From positions 1 to 17,544 of the forward strand of contig DATBDZ010000383.1 of NCBI GenBank assembly GCA_036276235.1: DNA of 17,544 nucleotides, in the 5' to 3' direction. The position numbers and the translations under genes were made by a program. Origin of the DNA: JANWHF01 sp036276235 (lineage in GTDB: Bacteria; Planctomycetota; Phycisphaerae; Tepidisphaerales; Tepidisphaeraceae). This document shows, in pieces, positions 1-6,630 of the stretch (positions within the stretch are counted from its first letter, which is position 1; each line of letters opens with the position of its first letter). The notes below the pieces were generated by a model. That model had not been told where the DNA came from and did no database searches. It saw nothing but the letters and a program-made list of their open reading frames with translations.

Positions 1-3
1 GGC

Positions 4-2049
4 ATGTCCAGAAACGTCGCTAAACATCTTCTCTCTCCACCGCTCATCGGGCTGCTGATATTGATCCTCGGCGGCTCGATTCTTGCCCTCGCGGCGGAGT
101 CTGTTCCTGATTCCGGCGCGGCGAAGCCGCAGGCGGCTTTGGATATCAAAACGGGGCGGGCGTTTTGGGCGTTTGAACGTGTTAAGAAGAATGAGCCTCC
201 CGTTGTCAGTGATGCGGATTGGTCTAAGTCGCCGATCGATCGGTTTGTCTTTGCGGCCCTTACGGAGCGCGGACTGAAACCTGCTCCTCCGGCTTCTAAG
301 CTGGAGTTAGTCCGGCGCGTCTACTTTGATGTCACCGGGCTTCCTCCCACTCCCGAAGAGATTCAGTCCTTTATCAATGATGCTTCGCCGGATGCTTATG
401 AGAAGCTGGTGGATCGGCTGTTGGCCAGCCCTCGCTTCGGCGAGCGGTGGGCGCAGCATTGGCTGGATGTGGTGCGGTACGCCGAGACTGAAGGCTTTGA
501 GTATGACCGGCATCTGCCGGAGGCTTGGCGGTATCGGGATTATGTGATCGACTCGATCAATCGCGATAAGCCTTACGATCGGTTTGTCGCCGAGCAAGTA
601 GCCGGGGATGAGATCGCGCCGGGGAATGTGGAATGCGAGTCGGCGGCGATTTTTTATCGCCTGGGCGCGGTGCGGCGTAATGCGGGGAATCCGGACATCG
701 TCGCCAGCCGCAATGAGGTGCTGACCGAGCGGACCGACATGATCGGGTCGGCGTTTCTGGGGCTGACCATCGGCTGCGCACGCTGCCACGATCACAAATT
801 CGATCCGATTTTGCAGAAGGATTATTACTCGCTGCAGGCGTATCTGGCGGCGACCGAAGAGCACGACATCTCGCTGGCATCCGACGAAGAGAAGCAGGAG
901 TTTCAGAAGAAGTCGGCGCCGATTCAGGCGCAGCTTCGCCAACTTCGGCGGCAGGTGATGGGGGCGCAGGGGGAGCAGCGGGCGAAGCTCAACGAGCAGA
1001 TCGAGGAGTTGGAGGATTCGCTGCCGCCGGCACCGGCGACGATCCCAGGCATCAAGGACGACACCGAGCATCGCACCGAAATTCACATCCTCAAGCGCGG
1101 GGAATGGGAAAAGAAGGGCGATGCCGTCGGACCAAGGCCGCCCAGCGTGATGGTGGCGGATGATCTTTCAGATCTGCCGGCTGATGCGCCCAACCCGCGC
1201 CGGCAGCTCGCCCGATGGCTGACCGATCCGGCCAATCCGCTTACGGCGCGAGTGATCGTCAATCGACTGTGGCAGGGGCATTTCGGCACCGGCATCGTCA
1301 AAACCGCCAACAACTTTGGCGTGAATGGCGAGCGGCCGACGCATCCGCAGCTTTTGGATTATCTCGCGGCGCAGCTCGCCGAGGAGGGTTGGCATCTCAA
1401 GCCGCTGCATCGCATGATCTTGCTGAGCTGCGCGTATCGGCAATCGAATGTCTCGCCGATCACCACCAGCGCGATGAAGATCGATCCGGATGATCGCTAC
1501 CTATGGCGGTTTCCGCGTCGAAGACTCTCAGCTGAGGAGATTCGCGATGCGATGCTGAGTGCTTCGGGAAAGCTCAACATCAGCAAGGTCGGCGGCCCGA
1601 GCGTCATGGTGCCGGTCGACAAGGAATTGATCGCGCTGCTTTATAAGCCATCACAGTGGCAGGTGGCGACGAAGCAGGAGGAGCAATTCCGCCGATCGAT
1701 TTATCTGATCGCCAAGCGCAACCTGCGGCTGCCGTTCATGGAAACATTCGATCAGCCGGCCTTGCAGACCAGTTGCTCGCGGCGTGAATCGAGCACGCAC
1801 GCGCCGCAGGCGCTGGAGATGCTCAACGGCCGCCTGGCCAACGAGCAGGCGGCGGCGTTTGCCGCGCGCCTTGAAAAAGAGTGCGGCAGCGATCATGCGA
1901 AGATCGCCGAGCGCGCCTATTGGCTGGCGATGGGCCGCGCGCCGACCGATCGCGAGCGGGAGATTTCGCTGGCATTTCTCAAGGATCAATCGACAAAAGA
2001 ATTTGCCCTGGCGATGTATAACCTGAACGGGTTTCTTTATGTTCAATAA
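4..2049 (+). CDS. DUF1549/DUF1553 (PSD1-type) exported protein
   Basis: This 681-residue protein belongs to the planctomycete-type DUF1549 plus DUF1553 family, whose biochemical role is not established. Residues 11-31 form a hydrophobic signal segment ending in ALA, so it is probably exported; this also supports the ATG at position 4 as the true start. DUF1549 spans roughly residues 76-285 and contains GCARCHDHKFDPI, a CxxCH motif (C258, C261, H262) conserved in the family. A charged stretch at about 295-340 looks like a coiled coil. DUF1553 covers about 398-655, with ARWLTDPANPLTARVIVNRLW near its start, and the protein ends in the typical LNGFLYVQ tail. No N-terminal PSCyt1 cytochrome domain is present. 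The gene overlaps the next one (DUF1501) by 11 bases, the usual family pairing. Family assignment is secure; function is unknown. Confidence 0.93.
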   Translation: MSRNVAKHLLSPPLIGLLILILGGSILALAAESVPDSGAAKPQAALDIKTGRAFWAFERVKKNEPPVVSDADWSKSPIDRFVFAALTERGLKPAPPASKLELVRRVYFDVTGLPPTPEEIQSFINDASPDAYEKLVDRLLASPRFGERWAQHWLDVVRYAETEGFEYDRHLPEAWRYRDYVIDSINRDKPYDRFVAEQVAGDEIAPGNVECESAAIFYRLGAVRRNAGNPDIVASRNEVLTERTDMIGSAFLGLTIGCARCHDHKFDPILQKDYYSLQAYLAATEEHDISLASDEEKQEFQKKSAPIQAQLRQLRRQVMGAQGEQRAKLNEQIEELEDSLPPAPATIPGIKDDTEHRTEIHILKRGEWEKKGDAVGPRPPSVMVADDLSDLPADAPNPRRQLARWLTDPANPLTARVIVNRLWQGHFGTGIVKTANNFGVNGERPTHPQLLDYLAAQLAEEGWHLKPLHRMILLSCAYRQSNVSPITTSAMKIDPDDRYLWRFPRRRLSAEEIRDAMLSASGKLNISKVGGPSVMVPVDKELIALLYKPSQWQVATKQEEQFRRSIYLIAKRNLRLPFMETFDQPALQTSCSRRESSTHAPQALEMLNGRLANEQAAAFAARLEKECGSDHAKIAERAYWLAMGRAPTDREREISLAFLKDQSTKEFALAMYNLNGFLYVQ

Positions 2050-3613
2050 CGGATCGGCCAGCGAACGCGCGGCATTTTCTCCCTCCTCCGGTACTCCGGG
2101 GGAGGGCAGGGGTGGGGGCTCCTTCCATCGAGCGCCAATCGCGCGAACCCCCACCCTAACCCTCCCCCGGAGTACCGGAGGAGGGGACGGAGGCTTCAGG
2201 GTTCACAGCCGACCGACGCGCAATCGCCGCGAATTTATTCGCGATGCGTTTTGCGGATTTGGATCGCTCGCCGTGGCGTCGATCCTTCAGCAGCAACAGG
2301 CGCGTGCTGGATTACCAAATCCGTTGGCGCCGCACGTGCCGCACATTGCCGCCAAGGCCAAATCTGTCATCTTCCTTTTCATGGCGGGTGGGCCGAGCCA
2401 CATTGAGACGTTTGATCCCAAGCCGCTGCTGAATGAGCTCAACGGCCAGCCGCGCCCCAAGGAGTTTGGCGAAGCGAAATATCAATTCATCAAAACCACC
2501 GCCAAGCTGCTGGGCACCAAGCGCACGTTCAAAAAATATGGCCAGAGCGGGATCGACGTCTCCGATCTCTTCCCGCACATGGCGACTTGCGTCGATAAGA
2601 TGGCGGTCATCCGGTCGTGTTATGCCGATATGGTCGTTCATTCGGCGGCGCAGTATCAGCTTTTCACCGGCCGCATCGTTCCGGGCTTCCCCAGCATGGG
2701 GTCGTGGGTGACATATGGCCTTGGCACCGAAAGCGATTCGCTGCCGGCGTATGTGGTGATGCCTGATCCGCTGGGCGCGCTGGAGGCGGGCCAGCCGATG
2801 TACGCCAATGGCTTTTTGCCGGCGGTTTATCAGCCGACGCTGTTCCGGCCGGGCGATCGGCCGGTGCTTAATCTGGATCTGCCTGGCGGAGTCACTCCAC
2901 AAGAACGCCGCAAGACGCTGGATTTGATTCGCGATCTGAATCAATCGACCGCCGACCCGCTCGATGAGGAATTCGGCGCTCGGATGAATGCGTATGACCT
3001 GGCGTTCAAGATGCAGACCGAGTCTCCCAAGCTGTTCGATCTGTCAGGCGAATCGCAGGAGACGCTGGATTTATATGGCGTTGGCGTGAAGCCGAGTCAC
3101 GACTACGGTCGCCGATGCTTGCTGGCCCGCAAGCTTGTGGAAGCGGGCGTGCGGTTCACCTGCGTTGTCTCCGGCGGCGGGCCCGGAAAAATGCAGTGGG
3201 ACGCCCACGACGACATCGAGGAAAACCACAAGCGCAAAGCCGCCGAGACGGACAAGCCCGTTGCCGGATTGCTCAAGGACCTTGAGCGGCGAGGAATGCT
3301 CGACAGCACGCTGGTGCTGTGGGGCGGCGAATTTGGCCGCTCCCCCGAAGCCGAATCCGGCCGCGGGCGCGATCATCACAATCTCGGGTTCACCATGTGG
3401 ATGGCCGGCGGCGGAATCAAAGGCGGCCAGATCGTCGGCGCGACGGATGCCATCGGCCTGCGCGCCATCGAAAGCCCGTATCATTTCCGCGACATCCACA
3501 CAACAATTTTGCATCAGCTTGGATTGGAACAGAATCAGCTCACCTACCCGCACCTCGGCCGCAACGAAAGGCTGACGTTTGTGGAGGGACAGGTGATTCG
3601 GGAGGTTGTGTGA
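2039..3613 (+). CDS. DUF1501 family protein with Tat-like leader and repeat-derived N-terminus
   Basis: This 524-residue DUF1501 protein is distantly related to the sulfatase/alkaline phosphatase fold; the family's reaction is unknown. Family landmarks are KSVIFLFMAGGPSHIETFDP (about 109-126), WDAH (387-390), GGEFGRSP (429-436), GRDHH (443-447) and MWMAGGG (453-459), with the usual C-terminus. A twin-arginine-like leader, RREFIRDAFCGFGSLAVASIL, begins at residue 63, so Tat export is likely. The oddity is residues 1-60: residues 15-49 are the translation of a large GC-rich inverted repeat (PTLTLPRSTGGG is part of it). No ATG, GTG or TTG occurs in frame between the repeat and the leader's hydrophobic part, so the ATG at 2039, overlapping the preceding gene, is the only conventional start. 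The true mature N-terminus is uncertain. It is presumably co-transcribed with the upstream DUF1549/DUF1553 gene. Confidence 0.9.
   Translation: MFNNGSASERAAFSPSSGTPGEGRGGGSFHRAPIARTPTLTLPRSTGGGDGGFRVHSRPTRNRREFIRDAFCGFGSLAVASILQQQQARAGLPNPLAPHVPHIAAKAKSVIFLFMAGGPSHIETFDPKPLLNELNGQPRPKEFGEAKYQFIKTTAKLLGTKRTFKKYGQSGIDVSDLFPHMATCVDKMAVIRSCYADMVVHSAAQYQLFTGRIVPGFPSMGSWVTYGLGTESDSLPAYVVMPDPLGALEAGQPMYANGFLPAVYQPTLFRPGDRPVLNLDLPGGVTPQERRKTLDLIRDLNQSTADPLDEEFGARMNAYDLAFKMQTESPKLFDLSGESQETLDLYGVGVKPSHDYGRRCLLARKLVEAGVRFTCVVSGGGPGKMQWDAHDDIEENHKRKAAETDKPVAGLLKDLERRGMLDSTLVLWGGEFGRSPEAESGRGRDHHNLGFTMWMAGGGIKGGQIVGATDAIGLRAIESPYHFRDIHTTILHQLGLEQNQLTYPHLGRNERLTFVEGQVIREVV
2081..2185. repeat. Large GC-rich inverted repeat inside a coding region
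   Basis: The arms are 2081-2118 and 2148-2185. The outer 26 bases of each arm (2081-2106 with 2160-2185) pair perfectly, followed by two or three mismatches and a further 9 paired bases, with a loop of about 29 bases. The core reads CTCCGGTACTCCGGGGGAGG and its complement. The element lies wholly within the 5' part of the DUF1501 frame and keeps that frame open. It looks like a non-autonomous REP or MITE-type insertion. No target duplication is evident by eye. Confidence 0.85.
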
Positions 3614-3615
3614 CG

Positions 3616-3659
3616 TTCGCATTGCAGGGTGGGCGAGTACACCCACCCTGCAATGCGAA
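3616..3659. repeat. 18-bp perfect inverted repeat after the DUF1501 gene
   Basis: The arms 3616-3633 (TTCGCATTGCAGGGTGGG) and 3642-3659 are exact reverse complements around an 8-base loop, CGAGTACA. It begins two bases after the DUF1501 stop. It could fold at the end of that mRNA, but no T-tract follows, so it is not a canonical intrinsic terminator. The loop contains the GAGTAC core shared with other repeats in this window. Confidence 0.85.
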
Positions 3660-3665
3660 GAAGCG

Positions 3666-3679
3666 GCGGGCGTGCCCGC
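3666..3679. repeat. Small GCGGGC-GT-GCCCGC hairpin, REP-like
   Basis: A 6-bp perfect stem with a 2-base loop directly follows the 18-bp palindrome. Its stem sequence matches the core of the REP-like pair at 13350-13415 and of the hairpin near 17508, so it may be a degenerate single copy of that family. Confidence 0.5.
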
Positions 3680-3691
3680 TCGGAATCCTGT

Positions 3692-3731
3692 CCCCTGACT
3701 TCGACGAGCTCAGTCGAGTCGTTCTCAGGGG
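3692..3731. repeat. CCCCTGA...TCAGGGG hairpin element
   Basis: The arms CCCCTGA (3692-3698) and TCAGGGG (3725-3731) enclose a partly self-complementary middle (TCGAC...GTCGA). The first 16 bases, CCCCTGACTTCGACGA, are identical to the start of the element at 7885, so the two are diverged copies of one family. Confidence 0.7.
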
Positions 3732-3806
3732 AGTGGGCAGGTGCGGGGACGAACGCGTCGATTTGCGAACTGCGCAATATCGTAACTCGCTGTCCCCTCA
3801 CCCCGG

Positions 3807-3834
3807 CCCTCTCCCCTGAGTACAGGGGAGAGGG
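3807..3834. repeat. 12-bp perfect hairpin with AGTA loop
   Basis: The arms CCCTCTCCCCTG (3807-3818) and CAGGGGAGAGGG (3823-3834) are exact reverse complements with a 4-base loop, making a GAGTAC centre. The right arm is purine-rich and ends only four bases before an in-frame ATG at 3839. It therefore doubles as a possible ribosome binding site that would be hidden when the hairpin folds. There is no T-tract for termination. Confidence 0.85.
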
Positions 3835-3838
3835 AGAA

Positions 3839-5245
3839 ATGCGTCGAATCCTTACGGCGGAGTCCATGGCTAACGACAATTCCTCGGCGGCTTTGGTTGA
3901 TGTGCCTGGAGTTGAGCCGCTGCAACCAGAATCGATGCAACCAGCGACCCGCTTTCGCTGGGTGATTCTCGGATTGGTTTTCCTTGGGACCACCGTCAAC
4001 TACATGGATCGCCAGGTCCTTGGATTTCTCGCGCCGGATCTGCGCGACAAATATCATCTTTTCACCGACGCCCAGTTCGGAGTCATTCAAGGCGCGTTCG
4101 CGATCTCCTATGCCCTCGGACAGGCGATGTCCGGCCGGTGGCTGGATTGGATCGGCATTCGCGTTGGCTACGCGCTGGCACTTGCCGCCTGGAGCACGAC
4201 GTCGATCCTCCACGTAGTCGCGCGCACGGCGCTCGGCTTTTCCGTCGTGCGCGTCTTCCTGGGCGTGGCGGAGTCTCCAAACTTCCCCGCGGCCGTGAAG
4301 ACACTCGCCGAGTGGTTCCCCAAACGCGAGCGTGCCATCGGCATGGGCGTGGTCAACAGCGGGACCGTCGTCGGCGCGATCCTTGTGCCGGCGGTTGTGC
4401 CGTTTCTTGTGAACCATTTTGGCTGGCAGTCGGCATTTCTCGTCACGGGGACCGGCGGCTTGATCTGGCTGATCCTGTGGATCCCCATCTATCGCAAGCC
4501 CGAGGAGCATCCGCGTGTGTCGCCCGCGGAGTTGGCGTTGATTCGTAGCGATCCGCCTGATCCTACCCGCGACGTGCCGTGGCTCTCGCTGCTGAGCTTC
4601 CCACAAACCTGGGCTTTCATGATCGGCAAGTTCATCACCGATCCGCTTTGGTGGTTTTACATGAGCTGGTTCCCCAGCTATTTGAAAAAGCAGCACGATC
4701 TGAACATCACGAAGATGGGAATACCGCTGATTGTCATCTATTTGATGGCCAGCGCCGGAAGCATGGCGGGCGGGTTGCTTTCGTCCGCGATGATGAAGCG
4801 CGGGTACGGCGTCAACGTCGCCCGAAAGACCGCGATGCTTATCTGCGCGCTGGCGATTCTTCCCGTGATGTATGTGACGCACGTGCATGAGCTGTGGGGA
4901 ACTGTGCTGATGCTTGGTCTGGCAACTGCCGCCCATCAGGGCTTTTCGTCGAATCTCTATACACTGGTCCCCGACATGTTCCCCAAGCAAGTCACGGCGT
5001 CGGTTTCCGGCCTGGGCGGAACGTTTGGCTACGGCGGAGCCTCGCTCTTTTCCGTGCTTACGGGCCTGATCGTGGGGAAGTGGACCAACGGAAACTACGG
5101 CATCCTTTTCCTCATCGCGAGCACCGGGTATCTTGTTGCCTTCATCGTAATTCAGATTCTTGCTCCGCGGCTTGAGCCGGCGATAGTGGACACAGCCGGC
5201 GCGTTTCCAGTGATTTTAAACAAGTCTGACGACAACAAGGAATAA
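3839..5245 (+). CDS. MFS transporter, ACS family (hexuronate/hexonate transporter, ExuT/DgoT-like)
   Basis: This is an inner-membrane major facilitator protein of about 468 residues that most resembles the anion:cation symporter family, which imports sugar acids such as galactonate or hexuronates by H+ symport. Diagnostic stretches are RWVILGLVFLGTTVNYMDRQ at the first helix, the loop-2/3 motif GRWLDWIGIRVGY, and VRVFLGVAESPNFPA around helix 4. A long central loop (KPEEHPRVSPAE) separates two six-helix halves. The ATG at 3839 was chosen because GGGGAG lies 8 bases upstream, although that purine tract belongs to a repeat. The ATG at 3866 (MANDNSS, 459 residues) is equally plausible. Longer in-frame starts back to 3629 would translate repeats and are unlikely. 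The next gene starts two bases after the stop, implying co-transcription. Substrate is inferred from the family and from the dehydratase downstream. Confidence 0.9.
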   Translation: MRRILTAESMANDNSSAALVDVPGVEPLQPESMQPATRFRWVILGLVFLGTTVNYMDRQVLGFLAPDLRDKYHLFTDAQFGVIQGAFAISYALGQAMSGRWLDWIGIRVGYALALAAWSTTSILHVVARTALGFSVVRVFLGVAESPNFPAAVKTLAEWFPKRERAIGMGVVNSGTVVGAILVPAVVPFLVNHFGWQSAFLVTGTGGLIWLILWIPIYRKPEEHPRVSPAELALIRSDPPDPTRDVPWLSLLSFPQTWAFMIGKFITDPLWWFYMSWFPSYLKKQHDLNITKMGIPLIVIYLMASAGSMAGGLLSSAMMKRGYGVNVARKTAMLICALAILPVMYVTHVHELWGTVLMLGLATAAHQGFSSNLYTLVPDMFPKQVTASVSGLGGTFGYGGASLFSVLTGLIVGKWTNGNYGILFLIASTGYLVAFIVIQILAPRLEPAIVDTAGAFPVILNKSDDNKE

Positions 5246-5247
5246 AC

Positions 5248-6420
5248 ATGCACAGTGCAAGGGCTTGGCGCGGGTTGGTCGGTGTGATTGCGCTGATGAT
5301 TTGCGGGACAGCGCCAGACACGGCGGCCCAGATTATGCTCTCCGGCAACGAAAACAAAATCGATCTGACCGGCGGCGGGCAGCGCATCATTGCCGGCGCG
5401 CCGGCGGATAATCTTACGCTGATCGATTTCTCCAAATTTCCGCCGACGACGATCACCATCGACGATCTGCCCAATACCGTGATCGGCCCGCCCTCGAACA
5501 TCGCCATCAGCCCCGATGGGAAACTGGCGATGGTCGCCAACTCCATCAAGATCGATCCGGCCGACAAGACCAAATATGTCCCCGAGTCTTACGCGCACAT
5601 CATCGATCTGACCGCGCGGCCGCCGAAAGTGGTGGGGCGGGTGAAGACCGATTTGGAGCCGTCGGGTGCTTCATTCACCCCCGATGGTAAGCTCGCGCTG
5701 ATTGCCAACCGCGCCAGCGGTACAGTCACCGTGTTAAAGATTGATGGGATGAAAGTAACGACGGCCGATTCCGTGAAAGTGTGTGAGCCGCTGGAAGATG
5801 CATCTGATGTCGCGATCAGCCCCGACGGCAAGCTCGCATTGGTCAGCGCGCACAAGGCGAGTTTTCTGGCCGTGCTTAATATTGATAATGGCAAGGTCAC
5901 GGCAACCGGCCGCAAAATTTCGGCGTTTGGGCAGGCGTATCGGGTTGTGATCACTCCCGATGGAGAACTGGCGCTGACCGCCGGCACGGGCTTCGGAAAT
6001 GCGCTGGATGTCGATGCGGTCACCGTGATCGATCTCAAAGCGCCGCAGATGAAGACGGTCGATTACATCCCGATCGGCGTCTCGCCGGAATCGATCGAGA
6101 TCAGCCCCGACGGGCGCCTGCTTGCGGCAGTGGTTATCGAAGGCTCCAATCAACCCGTTGGCAGCCCCAATCACGGCGAGGCCGGCGCGCTGGTCATCCT
6201 CGAACGCCATGAGCGCACATTCGTGAAAAGGCAGCGGCTCCCGGTGGGACGAATTCCCGAAGGCGTGGCATTTACCGGCGATGGGAAATATCTGGTAGTA
6301 CAGTGCCATCCGGATAAGCAGCTATGGGTGTTTGAAGTGAAGGACGGCGTCGTGAAGGACACCGGCCAGCGCGTGAGCGTGCCGGGTATGCCGTCGTCGT
6401 TGCGGGCATCGAAGAAATAA
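5248..6420 (+). CDS. Secreted SPDG-repeat beta-propeller protein (YVTN/lactonase-like)
   Basis: This 390-residue protein has a signal peptide (hydrophobic LVGVIALMICG at 10-20, likely cleavage after about residue 27), so it should act in the periplasm or outside. Six blade signatures are visible: ISPDGKLAMVANS (87-99), FTPDGKLALIANR (143-155), ISPDGKLALVSAH (190-202), ITPDGELALTAGT (235-247), ISPDGRLLAAVV (285-296) and FTGDGKYLVVQCH (342-354). The spacing suits a seven-bladed propeller of the YVTN or 6-phosphogluconolactonase-like type. Such folds may hydrolyse sugar lactones or simply bind ligands, and I see no motif that settles which. AAGGA (5237-5241), inside the end of the transporter gene, is a good ribosome binding site, suggesting translational coupling with the transporter. 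Together with the neighbouring dehydratase, a sugar-lactonase role is a reasonable guess only. Confidence 0.88.
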   Translation: MHSARAWRGLVGVIALMICGTAPDTAAQIMLSGNENKIDLTGGGQRIIAGAPADNLTLIDFSKFPPTTITIDDLPNTVIGPPSNIAISPDGKLAMVANSIKIDPADKTKYVPESYAHIIDLTARPPKVVGRVKTDLEPSGASFTPDGKLALIANRASGTVTVLKIDGMKVTTADSVKVCEPLEDASDVAISPDGKLALVSAHKASFLAVLNIDNGKVTATGRKISAFGQAYRVVITPDGELALTAGTGFGNALDVDAVTVIDLKAPQMKTVDYIPIGVSPESIEISPDGRLLAAVVIEGSNQPVGSPNHGEAGALVILERHERTFVKRQRLPVGRIPEGVAFTGDGKYLVVQCHPDKQLWVFEVKDGVVKDTGQRVSVPGMPSSLRASKK

Positions 6421-6422
6421 TA

Positions 6423-6453
6423 AGTTGTCAGTTGCTAGTTGTCAGTTGTCAGT
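6423..6453. repeat. Tandem heptamer AGTTGTC, four units
   Basis: Units start at 6423, 6430, 6437 and 6444 and read AGTTGTC, AGTTGCT, AGTTGTC, AGTTGTC. The array begins right after the propeller stop codon. A related TTGTCATTTGTCAATC follows near 6501. It resembles the short heptameric tandem repeats seen between genes in other bacteria and is non-coding. Confidence 0.8.
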
Positions 6454-6524
6454 CAATGCAAGACCATCGTCGTTGGGCGCGGCGATGAATATCTTGCCGG
6501 TTGTCATTTGTCAATCAGGACAAG

Positions 6525-6606
6525 ACCGTCATGCTGAGGTACTCCGAAGCATCTGGCTGGATTACCGAAATGGGCCAGATGCTTCGGAGTACCTCAGCAT
6601 GACGGT
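6525..6606. repeat. 33-bp perfect palindromic repeat (copy 1)
   Basis: The arms 6525-6557 and 6574-6606 are exact reverse complements around a 16-base loop. Each contains GTCATGCTGAGGTACTCCGA followed by AGCATCTG. The same 28-base arm recurs, again as an inverted pair, at 11716-11782. It sits between the propeller and dehydratase genes, ending 24 bases before the dehydratase ATG, so any transcript running through would carry a very stable stem. No T-tract follows. Confidence 0.92.
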
Positions 6607-6630
6607 TCCGGCTTACCTTGTGGAGGCTCG

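Noticed and set aside
775..789. CxxCH motif read as a c-type cytochrome
   Set aside because: The motif CARCH is part of the conserved DUF1549 core (CxxCHxHKxDP) and is not accompanied by a cytochrome c domain or a distal Met ligand region; haem attachment is not supported by sequence alone.
3616..3834. Clustered repeats considered as a CRISPR array
   Set aside because: Units differ in sequence and length, are palindromic pairs and lack regular spacers; no cas genes are nearby.
3725..4990. Long minus-strand ORF (421 codons) opposite the MFS gene
   Set aside because: It lies antisense to a clear transporter, has a composition rich in His/Arg/Asp typical of a shadow frame, shows no recognisable domain and crosses intergenic repeats.
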